In this document: piece after piece, positions 9,484 through 18,074 of the stretch | Position numbering within the stretch: the first letter of the stretch is position 1 | Layout of the letters: the number at the start of each line of letters is the position of its first letter | Source: JADJPO01 sp963724535 | GTDB lineage: Bacteria > Actinomycetota > Actinomycetes > Actinomycetales > Kineosporiaceae | Reading direction: 5' to 3' | Assembly: GCA_963724535.1 (NCBI GenBank) | Contig: CAVRVD010000002.1 | Span: 186,001 to 250,000, forward strand | DNA length: 64,000 bases | Notes under the pieces: generated by a model | Told to the model about the DNA's origin: nothing | The model's input: only the letters and a program-made list of their open reading frames with translations | Databases searched by the model: none | Made by a program: the position numbers and the translations under genes

Positions 9484-10245
9484 GTGGTCGATGCGCGGAA
9501 CGGGTACACCGGGTACGGCGGGCCGTCGCGGCGGTTGCTGGTGGTGGAGGACGACCGGGCGATCGCGGACGCCGTGGTCCGGCGGCTGCGCAGCGAGGGG
9601 TACCGGGTCGACGTGCTCTTCGACGGGTCCGCCGCGGTGGCCGCCGCCGCGGCGACCGCCTACGACGCTGTCGTCCTCGACGTCATGCTGCCCGGTCTGG
9701 ACGGCTATGAGGTGTGCCGTCGGGTGCAGGCCGACCGGCCGGTGCCGGTGCTCATGCTCACCGCACGCGACGAGGAGGCCGACCGGCTGGTCGGGCTGGC
9801 CGTCGGCGCGGACGACTACCTGACCAAGCCCTTCAGCCCGCGCGAGCTGGTGGCCCGGGTCGCCGCGCTGCTGCGCCGGGTGGACCGCGCCGCGACGCTG
9901 GCTGCCGCGGACGCCGCACAGGAGGCACCGGTTGTGCTGCGGCTCGGTGGACTCGTCGTCGACGGCGGGACCCGGCGGGTGCACCTGGACGGCGAGCCGG
10001 TGCACCTGACCCGCACCGAGTTCGACCTGGTACTGGCGTTGGCCCGCCGCGAGGGCCGGGTGGTCGAGCGGGATCGGTTGTTGGCCGAGGTCTGGGGCTG
10101 GGAGCCGGCCGCCGCGGTCCGGGCGGTGACCGGCGGGGCCGGGCGGGTGATGGACAGCCACGTCAAGGCGTTGCGCCGCAAGCTAGGTGCCGAGCGGATC
10201 CGGACCGTGCACGGGGTCGGCTTCGCACTTGAGGCTGTTTCGTGA
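9484..10245 (+). CDS. OmpR-family response regulator
   Basis: About 253 residues. The receiver domain spans about residues 17-135, with the acidic pair VVEDD, phospho-acceptor Asp66 in VVLDVMLPGLDGYEV, and TKPFSPREL holding the conserved lysine. An OmpR/PhoB winged helix occupies the C-terminus (LTRTEFDLVLALARREGRVV; VMDSHVKALRRKLG). GTG 9484 gives an N-terminus of the right length. The histidine kinase starts inside its stop codon (GTGA overlap), so the pair is one operon. It acts as a cytoplasmic DNA-binding regulator; targets are unknown. Confidence 0.95.
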   Translation: MVDARNGYTGYGGPSRRLLVVEDDRAIADAVVRRLRSEGYRVDVLFDGSAAVAAAAATAYDAVVLDVMLPGLDGYEVCRRVQADRPVPVLMLTARDEEADRLVGLAVGADDYLTKPFSPRELVARVAALLRRVDRAATLAAADAAQEAPVVLRLGGLVVDGGTRRVHLDGEPVHLTRTEFDLVLALARREGRVVERDRLLAEVWGWEPAAAVRAVTGGAGRVMDSHVKALRRKLGAERIRTVHGVGFALEAVS

Positions 10246-11273
10246 GATCGGTTCTGCCCGAAGGGCTTCGGATCCTCGATCCGGTTCGCTCCATCAAGGC
10301 CAAGCTGGCGCTGCTGGTCGCGGCGAGTATCTCGGTGTCGGCCCTGCTGACTTTCCTCTGCGTGGTGGTCTTCGGCTGGCGGGCTCGTTACGGCCTGACG
10401 GTCTCGGTGCTGGTCGGGCTCGCACTGACCCAGCTGCTCGCCCACGGCATGACCAGCCCGCTGCGCCAGATGACCGCCGCCGCCCGGGAGATGGCCGCCG
10501 GCCGGCCTCCGGGTCCGGTACGCGCCACCAGCCGGGACGAGGTCGGGGAGCTGGCTCGTGCGTTCACGGCGATGGCCGACGATCTCGCCTCCGCCGACGC
10601 CCAGCGCCGGGACCTGCTTGCCAACGTCGCGCACGAGCTACGCACACCTCTCGCGGCGCTGCGGGCCCAGCTGGAGAACCTGGTGGACGGCGTCCGCCCG
10701 GCGGACGCGACCGCGCTCGGTGAGGTGCTGACCCAGGTCGAGGACCTCTCCGGCCTAGTCGACGACCTGCTAGGGCTGGCCCGGGCCGAGGCCGGTGTCA
10801 CCCCGATCCATCGTGAGCCGACCCGGATCGCCGACCTGGTCGTCGCCGCGGTCGCCCAGGTCGGCGCGTTGCGCCCGGACCGGCGGATCGAGGTCTGCGT
10901 CGACCCCGGGCTGTCCGCGACGGTGGACCCCGCGCGGCTGCGCCAGGTGCTGGTCAACCTGCTCGACAACGCCAGCCGCCACACCACCGTGGACGGCACG
11001 GTCACGGTGAGCGGTCGTGCGGACGGCGACGGCGCCGTCGTTCTGGACGTCGCCGACGACGGCCCCGGCATTGCCGAACAGGAGCGGGCCGGGGTGTTCG
11101 AGCGGTTCCGGCACGGTGCCCTCGAGGCCGTCGGCACCACCGAAGGTCCCACGGGCGGAACAGGCCTGGGGCTGGCCATCGCGCGGTGGGCGGTGACCCT
11201 GCACGGCGGCCGGATCGATGTCGTGCCCTCCGAGGTGGGCTGCCGGATCCGGGTCCGGATACCACCGGCGTGA
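10242..11273 (+). CDS. Sensor histidine kinase (HAMP-HisKA-HATPase)
   Basis: About 343 residues, partner of the preceding regulator with a 4-bp GTGA overlap. Two closely spaced membrane helices (about 20-70) leave almost no outer loop, so the signal is probably intramembrane or delivered by a partner. A HAMP linker follows (SPLRQMTAAAREMAAG), then the dimerisation helix LLANVAHELRTPLAAL with phospho-accepting His131. The ATPase lobe has an N-box (LVNLLDNASRH), DDGPGI and GTGLGLAIARW. Typical intramembrane-sensing kinase size. A strong hairpin at 11304-11320 ends the unit. Confidence 0.95.
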   Translation: MRSVLPEGLRILDPVRSIKAKLALLVAASISVSALLTFLCVVVFGWRARYGLTVSVLVGLALTQLLAHGMTSPLRQMTAAAREMAAGRPPGPVRATSRDEVGELARAFTAMADDLASADAQRRDLLANVAHELRTPLAALRAQLENLVDGVRPADATALGEVLTQVEDLSGLVDDLLGLARAEAGVTPIHREPTRIADLVVAAVAQVGALRPDRRIEVCVDPGLSATVDPARLRQVLVNLLDNASRHTTVDGTVTVSGRADGDGAVVLDVADDGPGIAEQERAGVFERFRHGALEAVGTTEGPTGGTGLGLAIARWAVTLHGGRIDVVPSEVGCRIRVRIPPA

Positions 11274-11303
11274 TCAGCGCCACGAGCACGCACACCGCTC
11301 GGC

Positions 11304-11320
11304 GGGCGCCGGCGGCGCCC
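11304..11320 (+). terminator. Hairpin after the two-component operon
   Basis: GGGCGCC (11304-11310), loop GGC, GGCGCCC (11314-11320): a perfect 7-bp all-GC stem 30 bases after the histidine kinase stop. There is no U-tract, as is common for actinobacterial terminators. It could also lie in the leader of the next gene. Confidence 0.45.
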
Positions 11321-11343
11321 CTCCGGTGGCACGGGCCCGGCTG

Positions 11344-12300
11344 ATGCCGCACCGTGGACGGGTGAGCGTTCGTCCGCGGGTTCCCGCCATGATCCGAAGC
11401 CGGGTCACAGCGGGGTTCCGGTCCATCGTCAGCGGCGACCCCACCGGCCAGCCGGAATGGGTCAGTGATCTCTCGAACGGGACGGACGAGGGCTACTTCG
11501 GTCCTGGCTCGGCGGTGTGGACGGTGCACGGCGACGTGGCCACCCTGATCGGCGGGGTCCGGGCGCTGCTGATGCAGACCCTGCATCCGGCGCCGGTGAC
11601 CGGTGTCGATCAGCACTCGAGCTACCGGGCGGACGCGCTCGGTCGGTTGGCGGGTACCACCCGCTGGTTGACGGTCACCACGTTCGGCTCCCGGGCGCAC
11701 GCAGATCGGGAGGCGGCCCGGGTCCGCGGGATGCACCGCCGGGTGCAGGGCACCTACCTAGCGGCTGACGGAGTCGAGCGCCCCTACCGGGCAGGCGACG
11801 ACCGGCTGCTGAGTTGGGTCCACGCGGCGTTCACCGACTCCTTCCTCACCGCGCATCGGGTCTTCGGGGCCCGTCCCGGCGGCGCCGAGCCGGTCGACTA
11901 CGACGCCTACGTGCGCCAGTGGGCCACCGCGGCCGAGCTGGTCGGGGTGAGCGAGCCACCCCGGTCGGTCGCCCAGCTGAACGAACAGATCGCCTCCTTC
12001 GCCCCCGAGCTGGCCTGTGGCGATGCCACCCGGCGCACCCTCGCCTTCCTGCGGACCCCACCGCTACCGGCCCCGGCCCGACCGGCCTACGCCGTCCTGT
12101 TCGCCGCCGCCGCCTCGACCCTGCGGCCGGAGCACCGCCGTCTGCTCGATCTCCCGCCGAGCGGGTCCCGGATCCCCCGGACCGCGGGCGCTGCCGTGCT
12201 GAGTGCCCTGCGGGTGGTGCTCGGGGACGGTCCACCGGCTGCGGCGGCGGCCCGGAACCGGTTGCGGCGCCTGGAGGATGCCGGTACGCCGGCCGGATAG
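11344..12300 (+). CDS. Oxygenase MpaB family protein (DUF2236)
   Basis: About 318 residues. PEWVSDLSNGTDEGYFGPGS, then WTVHGDVATLIGGVRALLMQ and LHPAPVTGVDQHSSYRADAL, is the hallmark N-terminal half of DUF2236, the family of fungal MpaB, a heme enzyme that cleaves polyprenyl side chains in mycophenolic acid synthesis. His in LHP and in DQHSSYR are the expected conserved residues. In actinobacteria the role is unassigned; related latex-clearing proteins are heme oxygenases. The start is uncertain: ATG 11344, GTG 11362 and ATG 11389 (MIRSRVTAGF) are all in frame, and the last best fits family length. It ends 12 bp from a convergent EamA gene. Confidence 0.85.
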   Translation: MPHRGRVSVRPRVPAMIRSRVTAGFRSIVSGDPTGQPEWVSDLSNGTDEGYFGPGSAVWTVHGDVATLIGGVRALLMQTLHPAPVTGVDQHSSYRADALGRLAGTTRWLTVTTFGSRAHADREAARVRGMHRRVQGTYLAADGVERPYRAGDDRLLSWVHAAFTDSFLTAHRVFGARPGGAEPVDYDAYVRQWATAAELVGVSEPPRSVAQLNEQIASFAPELACGDATRRTLAFLRTPPLPAPARPAYAVLFAAAASTLRPEHRRLLDLPPSGSRIPRTAGAAVLSALRVVLGDGPPAAAAARNRLRRLEDAGTPAG

Positions 12301-12312
12301 CGGGTCTGTGGA

Positions 12313-13293
12313 TCAGCCGATCAGGGCCTCGGGTGGGTGCGCCTCGAGATCGCGGCGGCGAGGCCGCGCGGTCTCGGCGATCGCGATCCCGGTCAGCACC
12401 ACGGCGCCCCCGGCGACCTGGGCGCCGGTCAGGGTCTCGCCGAGGACCGGCCAGGCGACCACGCCGGCCAGCGGTGGCTCGGAGGTCGCGAGCAGGCCGG
12501 TCCGGGTGACACCGATGGCCTCCAGCGCCAGCAGGGTCAGCCCGAACGGGGCGACGGTGCCGAGCAGCGTCACGTAGCCCACCAGCAGCCACACCGGTGC
12601 GCTGACCGAGGTCTGACCGAGGTCGAGGGCCGTGCCGAGCTGGTCGAACGGCAGGTCCCAGGGCGGGCGCACCACCGACCAGAACATCGCGGCCACGGCG
12701 AAGCTCCACGCGGCCAACGAGAACGGGTCGCGCCGGCGGGTGCCGGAGTCGAGCAGGTGCGCGCCGAGCAGGTAGTAGGTGGCCAGTGACAGCGCGGCCC
12801 CGCCGGCCGCGAGCAGCCCGACCGCGTCGAGGGTGAGTCCGACCCAGACCCGGGCGACCAGGGCCAACCCACCCAGGATCAGTGCCAGCGCCAGCCAGAT
12901 CCGGGCGTGCACGGGCTCCTTGCGCACGAACTTGACCCACAGCGCGACCAGCGCCGGCGCGGTGAACTCGATGAGCAGCGTGATGCTCACCGGCATCCGG
13001 GCGATGGCCACGAAGTACAGCCACTGCACCAGGGCCACCCCGACGGTGCCGTAGACGGCGACCGCGGCGAGCTCGCGCCGTCCGATCCGCAGACTCCTCG
13101 GGTCACGCAGCCCAGCCACGGCGGCGAACACGGCGGCGGCGATCACACACCGCACCTGGACCAGCTGCAGCGAGGTGAGTACCGAGGTCAGCAGGGTCTT
13201 GCTGACGGTGCCGTTGACCGCGAACAGGGTCGAGGCCGCGAGCACGTAGCCGACCCCTCGCCACTGATGCGACCGATCATCGGACGACTTCAC
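12313..13293 (-). CDS. EamA/DMT-family transporter
   Basis: About 326 residues with roughly ten membrane helices in two EamA repeats; TLFAVNGTVSKTLL in the first helix and VAPFGLTLLALEAIG in the second half are typical of the RhaT/YdcZ-like drug/metabolite transporter superfamily. GTG 13293 lies inside the end of the upstream glycosyltransferase gene (17-bp overlap), so it is the last gene of a four-gene leftward unit. Substrates of this family include amino acids and metabolites; none can be named here. Confidence 0.88.
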   Translation of the reverse strand: MKSSDDRSHQWRGVGYVLAASTLFAVNGTVSKTLLTSVLTSLQLVQVRCVIAAAVFAAVAGLRDPRSLRIGRRELAAVAVYGTVGVALVQWLYFVAIARMPVSITLLIEFTAPALVALWVKFVRKEPVHARIWLALALILGGLALVARVWVGLTLDAVGLLAAGGAALSLATYYLLGAHLLDSGTRRRDPFSLAAWSFAVAAMFWSVVRPPWDLPFDQLGTALDLGQTSVSAPVWLLVGYVTLLGTVAPFGLTLLALEAIGVTRTGLLATSEPPLAGVVAWPVLGETLTGAQVAGGAVVLTGIAIAETARPRRRDLEAHPPEALIG

Positions 13294-14740
13294 GACGGAA
13301 GCGTAGAGCCCGCCCGGGTGCTGCCAGAAGGTCCGGCCCCAGCGCCACGACCAGGGCCACCGCGTAGGCGAGCGCCGCGACCGAGTGGATCGCGAACCCG
13401 AGCGCCGGGGCGAGGTAGGCGGGGTAGGCAGCCGCCGCCACAGCGAGCCACCGGCCCCGGCCGTCCAGGGCCACCAGCGGCACCAGCAGCAGCGCGTACC
13501 ACGGGTAGCTGAACCCGACGACCACGAAGGTGAGCCCGACGAGCACGGTGGCCGTCGACCATGGCCGGTCGGGCTCGACCGTGCGCAGCGCCCATCCGGC
13601 CAGGGCGGCGAGCAGGACCAGCCCGGCGGCGGCCGCGACCCGGCCGGGCAGGGGTCGCAGCAGCGGGAACCGGGTCTGGCCGTCGAAGCCCTCCTCCGGC
13701 AGGTAGCCGGGCAGGTACCCGAGCACGTCTGTGCCGACCACGACCAGGTGCGGCAGGTAGGTCAGGGCGAGGACGACGCCGGCGACCAGGGCCAGTCGTC
13801 CGGGGCCCCGCAGCCACGAGCCGACCCGCTCGCGCAGCGGTCCGGCCAGGGCCGGCAGCAGGACCACGGGCAGCAGCTTCGTCGCGATCGCCAGGCCGAG
13901 CAGGACCCCGCCGCGTTGTCGTCGTCCACGGGCCACCGCGCCGAGGGCCAGGACGACGAGCAGCGAGGCCAGGACGTCGATATGGGCGTTGCCGCCGGTC
14001 TCCAGGACCACGGTGGGGCACCACGCCCACAGCACAACCTGGCGGGGGTCGCCGCGACGGCGCAGGACCGCCAGCAGCGCCACTGTGGTCGCGGTGGCCA
14101 GTGCGGCGCCGAGCACCTGCCAGCTGCGTTCGCGCCCGCCGTCCTCGCCGAGCGGAGCCGTCACCACGTGCCCGGCGAGGAAGGCGGCCTGGGCCACGGG
14201 TGGGTAGATGGTGACCGCGAGGGGGTGGTTCATCCGGGTGCAGACGTGCTGCACGCCGTCCGTCGTCGTCGTGCAGCCCGGCGGGAACAGCCACGGGGTG
14301 CGCAGATCGGCGAGTGCCTCGTCGGTCGGCGGGTAGGCGTAGGGGGAGATGCCGGCGGCCTGCACCCGCCCGTCCCAGGCGTAGCGGTAGTAGTCGTCGC
14401 TCAGCCGCGGCGGCGCGGTCATCGCCACGGCCTGCAGCGCGAGGCCGCCGAGCACCAGCAGCGGGACGGCGGCCCGCGCCGGCATCCGGCGCACCCCCCA
14501 GGCCCCGACGGCGAAGGCCACCCAGGCCGCGGTGATCGCGGCGAGCAGCCGCCACCGCCCCTGCTCGGGGTCGCCGGCGAGGACGACGAGCCGCACCGCG
14601 ACCATCGTGCCGGCCAGGCCCGCCACCGCCGCGGCCGGGCCCAGCCGGCTCGGGCCCGCCACCATGATCCGCTTGGGTGAACGGGAGCTGTCGCCATCGG
14701 CCGCCGATACCGACCGTTTCCGGTCACTCGAGCCGATCAT
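13277..14740 (-). CDS. GT-C type membrane glycosyltransferase (GT87/mannosyltransferase-like)
   Basis: About 487 residues with about ten or more membrane helices. The outer loop after the second helices carries LSDDYYRYAWDGRVQAAGIS followed by PYAYPP, the acidic-motif loop of GT-C enzymes that use polyprenyl-phosphate mannose, and MNHPLAVTIYPPVAQ is typical of GT87/MptB-like proteins. The expected role is transfer of mannose or another hexose to an envelope glycolipid or polysaccharide outside the membrane. ATG 14740 is chosen because it overlaps the previous stop as ATGA; a longer frame to 14791 lacks this logic. The two genes before it encode soluble glycosyltransferases. Donor and acceptor are inferred only by family. 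Confidence 0.85.
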   Translation of the reverse strand: MIGSSDRKRSVSAADGDSSRSPKRIMVAGPSRLGPAAAVAGLAGTMVAVRLVVLAGDPEQGRWRLLAAITAAWVAFAVGAWGVRRMPARAAVPLLVLGGLALQAVAMTAPPRLSDDYYRYAWDGRVQAAGISPYAYPPTDEALADLRTPWLFPPGCTTTTDGVQHVCTRMNHPLAVTIYPPVAQAAFLAGHVVTAPLGEDGGRERSWQVLGAALATATTVALLAVLRRRGDPRQVVLWAWCPTVVLETGGNAHIDVLASLLVVLALGAVARGRRQRGGVLLGLAIATKLLPVVLLPALAGPLRERVGSWLRGPGRLALVAGVVLALTYLPHLVVVGTDVLGYLPGYLPEEGFDGQTRFPLLRPLPGRVAAAAGLVLLAALAGWALRTVEPDRPWSTATVLVGLTFVVVGFSYPWYALLLVPLVALDGRGRWLAVAAAAYPAYLAPALGFAIHSVAALAYAVALVVALGPDLLAAPGRALRFRREVVR

Positions 14741-15441
14741 GGCGACCGCTGGTCGCCGCCGGCGATGGCGGCACCGCAGCGGGACGCGCACCCCTCGCGG
14801 CCGTTCCCGATCAGAGCGTCCAGCGTCGCGGCGAACCGCGAGCCGGGCACCTGAGCGGCCACCACGGGCGCGTCGTCCGGTTCGTCGACGTCGCGCAGCA
14901 CCCGCACCTCACCCACCCGCAACCCGTTGCGGATGAGCGAGGTCCGCGTTGCCGTGCAGGTCTGGCCGGTGGACATCGGCACGCCGGTCAGCACCCGGCG
15001 GGCGTCGCGGCAGGCGTGCCGCAGCCCGAGCAGCCACCAGCCGCCGTCCTCGGCCGGCCCGAGCCAGGCGTCGAGGGGGGTGGACAGGTCCAGTTCGAGG
15101 TCGCCCGGTCGCAGCTGTGGGGTGTCCATGCCGACCAGGACGGCGGCGCCGGGCACCGTCTCGAAGGCGGCGACGATCCGCTCCACGTGGCTGCCCTCGG
15201 CCTGCGCCACGACATCGAAACCGTTGCTGGGCACAGCATCCGGGCAGCCGTCCAGGACCAGGACCCGCCCGGCGACAGCGGCCGACCGGACCGCCTCGAG
15301 GGTGTCTGCCAGCGCCGCCGCGGCCAGCGCCGCGGCGCCGTCGGGGTCGAAGGTCGGGATCAGCCGGGTCTTGCAGCGACCCGGGCGGGGCTCCTTGGCC
15401 AGCACCAGGACGGTCAGCGCGTCCCGGCCGGGTCCGGTCAC
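14737..15441 (-). CDS. TIGR04282/DUF2064 glycosyltransferase-like protein
   Basis: About 234 residues. LVLAKEPRPGRCKTRLIPTF opens the GT-A-like fold of the CofC/GT2-related TIGR04282 family, LVGMDTPQLRPGDLEL holds the metal-binding Asp, and LGPAEDGGWWLLGLR is the second diagnostic motif. The family name (arsenosugar biosynthesis glycosyltransferase) reflects one cyanobacterial context; in actinobacteria it is regularly found beside a GT2 gene, as here, and its function is unproven. GTG 15441 overlaps the preceding stop as GTGA; the downstream start overlaps its own stop as ATGA. Confidence 0.88.
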   Translation of the reverse strand: MTGPGRDALTVLVLAKEPRPGRCKTRLIPTFDPDGAAALAAAALADTLEAVRSAAVAGRVLVLDGCPDAVPSNGFDVVAQAEGSHVERIVAAFETVPGAAVLVGMDTPQLRPGDLELDLSTPLDAWLGPAEDGGWWLLGLRHACRDARRVLTGVPMSTGQTCTATRTSLIRNGLRVGEVRVLRDVDEPDDAPVVAAQVPGSRFAATLDALIGNGREGCASRCGAAIAGGDQRSP

Positions 15442-16127
15442 GGCGTGACCTCGTCGAGCACCCGCCTCATGTCCGAGACGGCCCGCGCGGTGCCGCGCAC
15501 CGTGCCGGTGACCTTCGACCGCCCGGTCCGGGGCGCATAGCCGACGTCCACCTCGGCGATCCGCCAACCGGCCACAGCCGCCCGCAGAACGAGCTCCAGC
15601 GGGTAGCCGGAGCGACGGTCGCGCACGTCCAGGGCGAGCAGGCGATCCCGGCGCATCGCGCGCATCGGTCCGAGGTCGTGCAGCCGGGCGCCAGTACGGC
15701 GGCGCAGGATCGTGGCCAGCGCGAGGTTGGCGAACCGTGCGTGCAGTGGCCAGGCGCCGGCGGTCGTCGGCCGGCGTCGCCCGAGGACCAGGTCGGCCTG
15801 GCCGGCTGTTACCGGGTCGACCACGCTCGGCAGCTCGCTCAGGTCGAGCGAGGCGTCGGCGTCGCAGAACGCGACAATCGGCGCGCTGGCCGCGAAAACC
15901 CCTGCGGCGCAGGCCGACCCGAAGCCACGGCGTGGCTCGCTGACCACGGTGGCCCCATGGGCGCGGGCGACGTCGGCGCTGGCGTCCCGCGACCCGTTGT
16001 CGACGACGATCGCCCGCATGCCCGGGGGCAGCCCGGCCAGGACGGCCGGCAGGGCCGCCTCCTCGTCGAGACAGGGCAGGACGACGTCGACGAGTGGGTC
16101 CGGCGCAGAACCCTGGCGACCGTGCAC
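15438..16127 (-). CDS. Family 2 glycosyltransferase (polyprenyl-P-mannose synthase-like)
   Basis: About 229 residues of GT-A fold. VDVVLPCLDEEAALPAVL is the nucleotide-binding start, IVVDNGSRDASADVA the second strand, and VAFCDADASLD the DXD-like metal site. There is no C-terminal membrane segment, so it resembles soluble bacterial polyprenyl-phosphate mannose/glucose synthases. It could make the lipid-linked sugar consumed by the GT-C enzyme two genes downstream. It is the first gene of the leftward unit, divergent from a two-component operon with 103 bp between them. Confidence 0.9.
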   Translation of the reverse strand: MHGRQGSAPDPLVDVVLPCLDEEAALPAVLAGLPPGMRAIVVDNGSRDASADVARAHGATVVSEPRRGFGSACAAGVFAASAPIVAFCDADASLDLSELPSVVDPVTAGQADLVLGRRRPTTAGAWPLHARFANLALATILRRRTGARLHDLGPMRAMRRDRLLALDVRDRRSGYPLELVLRAAVAGWRIAEVDVGYAPRTGRSKVTGTVRGTARAVSDMRRVLDEVTP

Positions 16128-16230
16128 GTCGGCGACCCTAGTGGGCCGGGGCCGCCGCCGGCCTTACGGAAGTCGAACGGCGGGCCGGTGCGGCGCCGTC
16201 CGGGCGGTCTGGGCGCTTACCCTGGCAGAC

Positions 16231-16938
16231 ATGAGTGGCCGGGTGCTGGTGGTGGAGGACGACGCCACCGTGGCCGAGGTGGTGCGAACCTACCTGGCGC
16301 ACGCCGGTTTCCGGATCGAGCACGCCGCCGACGGAGTCACCGCGCTGCACCTGGCCCAGCGCACCATGCCCGATCTGGTGGTGCTCGACCTGATGCTGCC
16401 CGGGCTGTCCGGACTCGAGGTGTGCACCCGGCTGCGCCAGGCCCGCCCGGACATCCCGGTGATCATGCTGACCGCTCTCGGTGAGGAGAGCGACCGACTG
16501 CTCGGCCTGGAGACCGGGGCCGACGACTACCTGGTCAAACCGTTCAGCCCGCGCGAGCTGGTGCTTCGGGTGCAGTCGGTGCTGCGCCGCAGTACCGGGG
16601 TGGCCACCGGGGGCAGGTACGCCGAGCGGCGTCTGGTCAGCGGGGACCTCGAGATCGACCTGGCCGCCCGAGCGGTGCAGCGCGGCGGGGCGGAGCTGTC
16701 GGTGACCTCGCGGGAGTTCGACCTGCTGGTCCACCTGATGTCGCACCCGAACCAGGCGTTCACCCGCGAGCGCCTCATGAACGAGGTGTGGGGCTGGGAC
16801 TACGGCGACACCTCGACGGTGACCGTGCACGTGCGCCGGTTGCGCGAGAAGGTCGAGCCGGACCCGGCGTCGCCGCGGCGGCTGGTCACCGTCTGGGGTG
16901 TCGGGTATCGCTGGGACGGCACGCAGGACGCGGCGTGA
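16231..16938 (+). CDS. OmpR-family response regulator
   Basis: About 235 residues. Receiver: VVEDDATVAEVV, Asp53 in VVLDLMLPGLSGLEV, LVKPFSPREL. Winged helix: LSVTSREFDLLVHLMSHPNQ and VTVHVRRLREKVE near the end. ATG 16231 begins directly before the receiver. The partner kinase starts at the stop codon (GTGA). It is transcribed divergently from the glycosyltransferase genes and convergently to the epimerase, so regulation of envelope sugar synthesis is a reasonable guess. Nothing in the sequence proves it. Confidence 0.95.
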   Translation: MSGRVLVVEDDATVAEVVRTYLAHAGFRIEHAADGVTALHLAQRTMPDLVVLDLMLPGLSGLEVCTRLRQARPDIPVIMLTALGEESDRLLGLETGADDYLVKPFSPRELVLRVQSVLRRSTGVATGGRYAERRLVSGDLEIDLAARAVQRGGAELSVTSREFDLLVHLMSHPNQAFTRERLMNEVWGWDYGDTSTVTVHVRRLREKVEPDPASPRRLVTVWGVGYRWDGTQDAA

Positions 16939-18074
16939 GCAGCGACCAGATCCAGGTGCTGATGCTGGCCCTCGGCTACTCCGCGGCGGCGGGTGGGGCC
17001 GGGCTGCTGGCGCTGAGCGCCTGGCAGCGCCGGTCCTTGCGCGGGTTCCTGGTCGCCTGTTCGGTGATCACGGTCGCCTCGGTGGTCGCCGGGGTGGTCG
17101 GCGCGGCCCGGGCGATGTTCATCTCGCCCCACGACCTCGGGGTGATCCTGCCGGTGACCGCGATGGCGTCGATGGTGGCGATGGGCGTCTCCTGGGTGCT
17201 CGGGCGGACCATCCTGCGTGACGTGCGCCGGGTCCGTGGCCAGGCCCGGGCCCTGACCGGACCCGCCGAGGAGGCCAACCGGCGGCGGACCGGGCGTGAA
17301 TCGCGAACCCGGCTGCGGGAGCTGGCCGACATCGAGGACGAGGTGGTCGCCGCCGGTGCCCGGCTGGCCGATGCCCGGTCCCGGGAACGGGCGCTGGAGG
17401 ACTCCCGGCGCGAGCTGGTCGCCTGGGTGAGCCACGACCTGCGCACGCCGCTGGCGGGGCTGCGGGCGATGGCCGAGGCCCTCGAGGACGGGGTGGCGCC
17501 CGACCCGGCCCGGTACCACCGACAGATCCGGGCCGAGGTGGACCGGCTGAGCCGCCTCGTCGACGACCTGTTCGAGCTGTCCCGGATCCGGGCCGGTGGC
17601 CTGTCGCTCACCCTGGAGAACCTCGACCTGCGCGACCTGGTCGCCGACGTGGTCTCCGCAGCCACTCCGATGGCCCAGGCCGGTGGCGTGTCGGTGGGGG
17701 CCAGCGCGGCCGCCGCCTCGCTGCGCGCCGACGCCGGTGGGCTGGGCCGGGTGCTCAGCAACCTGGTGATGAACGCGATCCGGCACACCCCGAGTGACGG
17801 CACGGTGCAGATCGACGCGGCCCGCCAGGGCGACGAGGTGGTGCTGTCGGTCAGCGACGCCTGCGGCGGCATCCCGCCCGGCGACCTCGACCATGTCTTC
17901 GAGCCGGGTTGGCATGGTGGCAGCCTGGCGCGCACCCCGCGCACGGACGGGGGCGCCGGCCTTGGCCTGGCGATCGCCCGGGGGATCGTCGAGGCCCATC
18001 ACGGTCAGATCAGTGTGCGCAACGTCGGCGCAGGGTGCTGCTTCGACGTCCGGCTGCCGGTGCTGGCCGGCTGA
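16935..18074 (+). CDS. Sensor histidine kinase
   Basis: About 379 residues starting at GTG 16935, overlapping the regulator stop by 4 bp. About three membrane helices lie in the first 95 residues with little outer sequence. A long charged linker (about 100-150) leads to LVAWVSHDLRTPLAGL with His167. The ATPase part has LSNLVMNAIRHTPSDG and GGAGLGLAIARGIVEAH; the usual DxGxGI box is degenerate (SDACGGIPPGDL), so activity may be altered, though this variant is common. Its last 70 bases overlap tail-to-tail with the epimerase gene on the other strand. Confidence 0.94.
   Translation: MSSDQIQVLMLALGYSAAAGGAGLLALSAWQRRSLRGFLVACSVITVASVVAGVVGAARAMFISPHDLGVILPVTAMASMVAMGVSWVLGRTILRDVRRVRGQARALTGPAEEANRRRTGRESRTRLRELADIEDEVVAAGARLADARSRERALEDSRRELVAWVSHDLRTPLAGLRAMAEALEDGVAPDPARYHRQIRAEVDRLSRLVDDLFELSRIRAGGLSLTLENLDLRDLVADVVSAATPMAQAGGVSVGASAAAASLRADAGGLGRVLSNLVMNAIRHTPSDGTVQIDAARQGDEVVLSVSDACGGIPPGDLDHVFEPGWHGGSLARTPRTDGGAGLGLAIARGIVEAHHGQISVRNVGAGCCFDVRLPVLAG

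Noticed and set aside
4776..9509. A single leftward reading frame of 1577 codons spanning the FHA transporter and the whole kinase region.
   Set aside because: Only the part up to 7130 has FHA/ABC domains. The rest is the low-complexity antisense of the kinase gene, kept open by high GC content, and it repeats because the kinase Fn3 DNA repeats.
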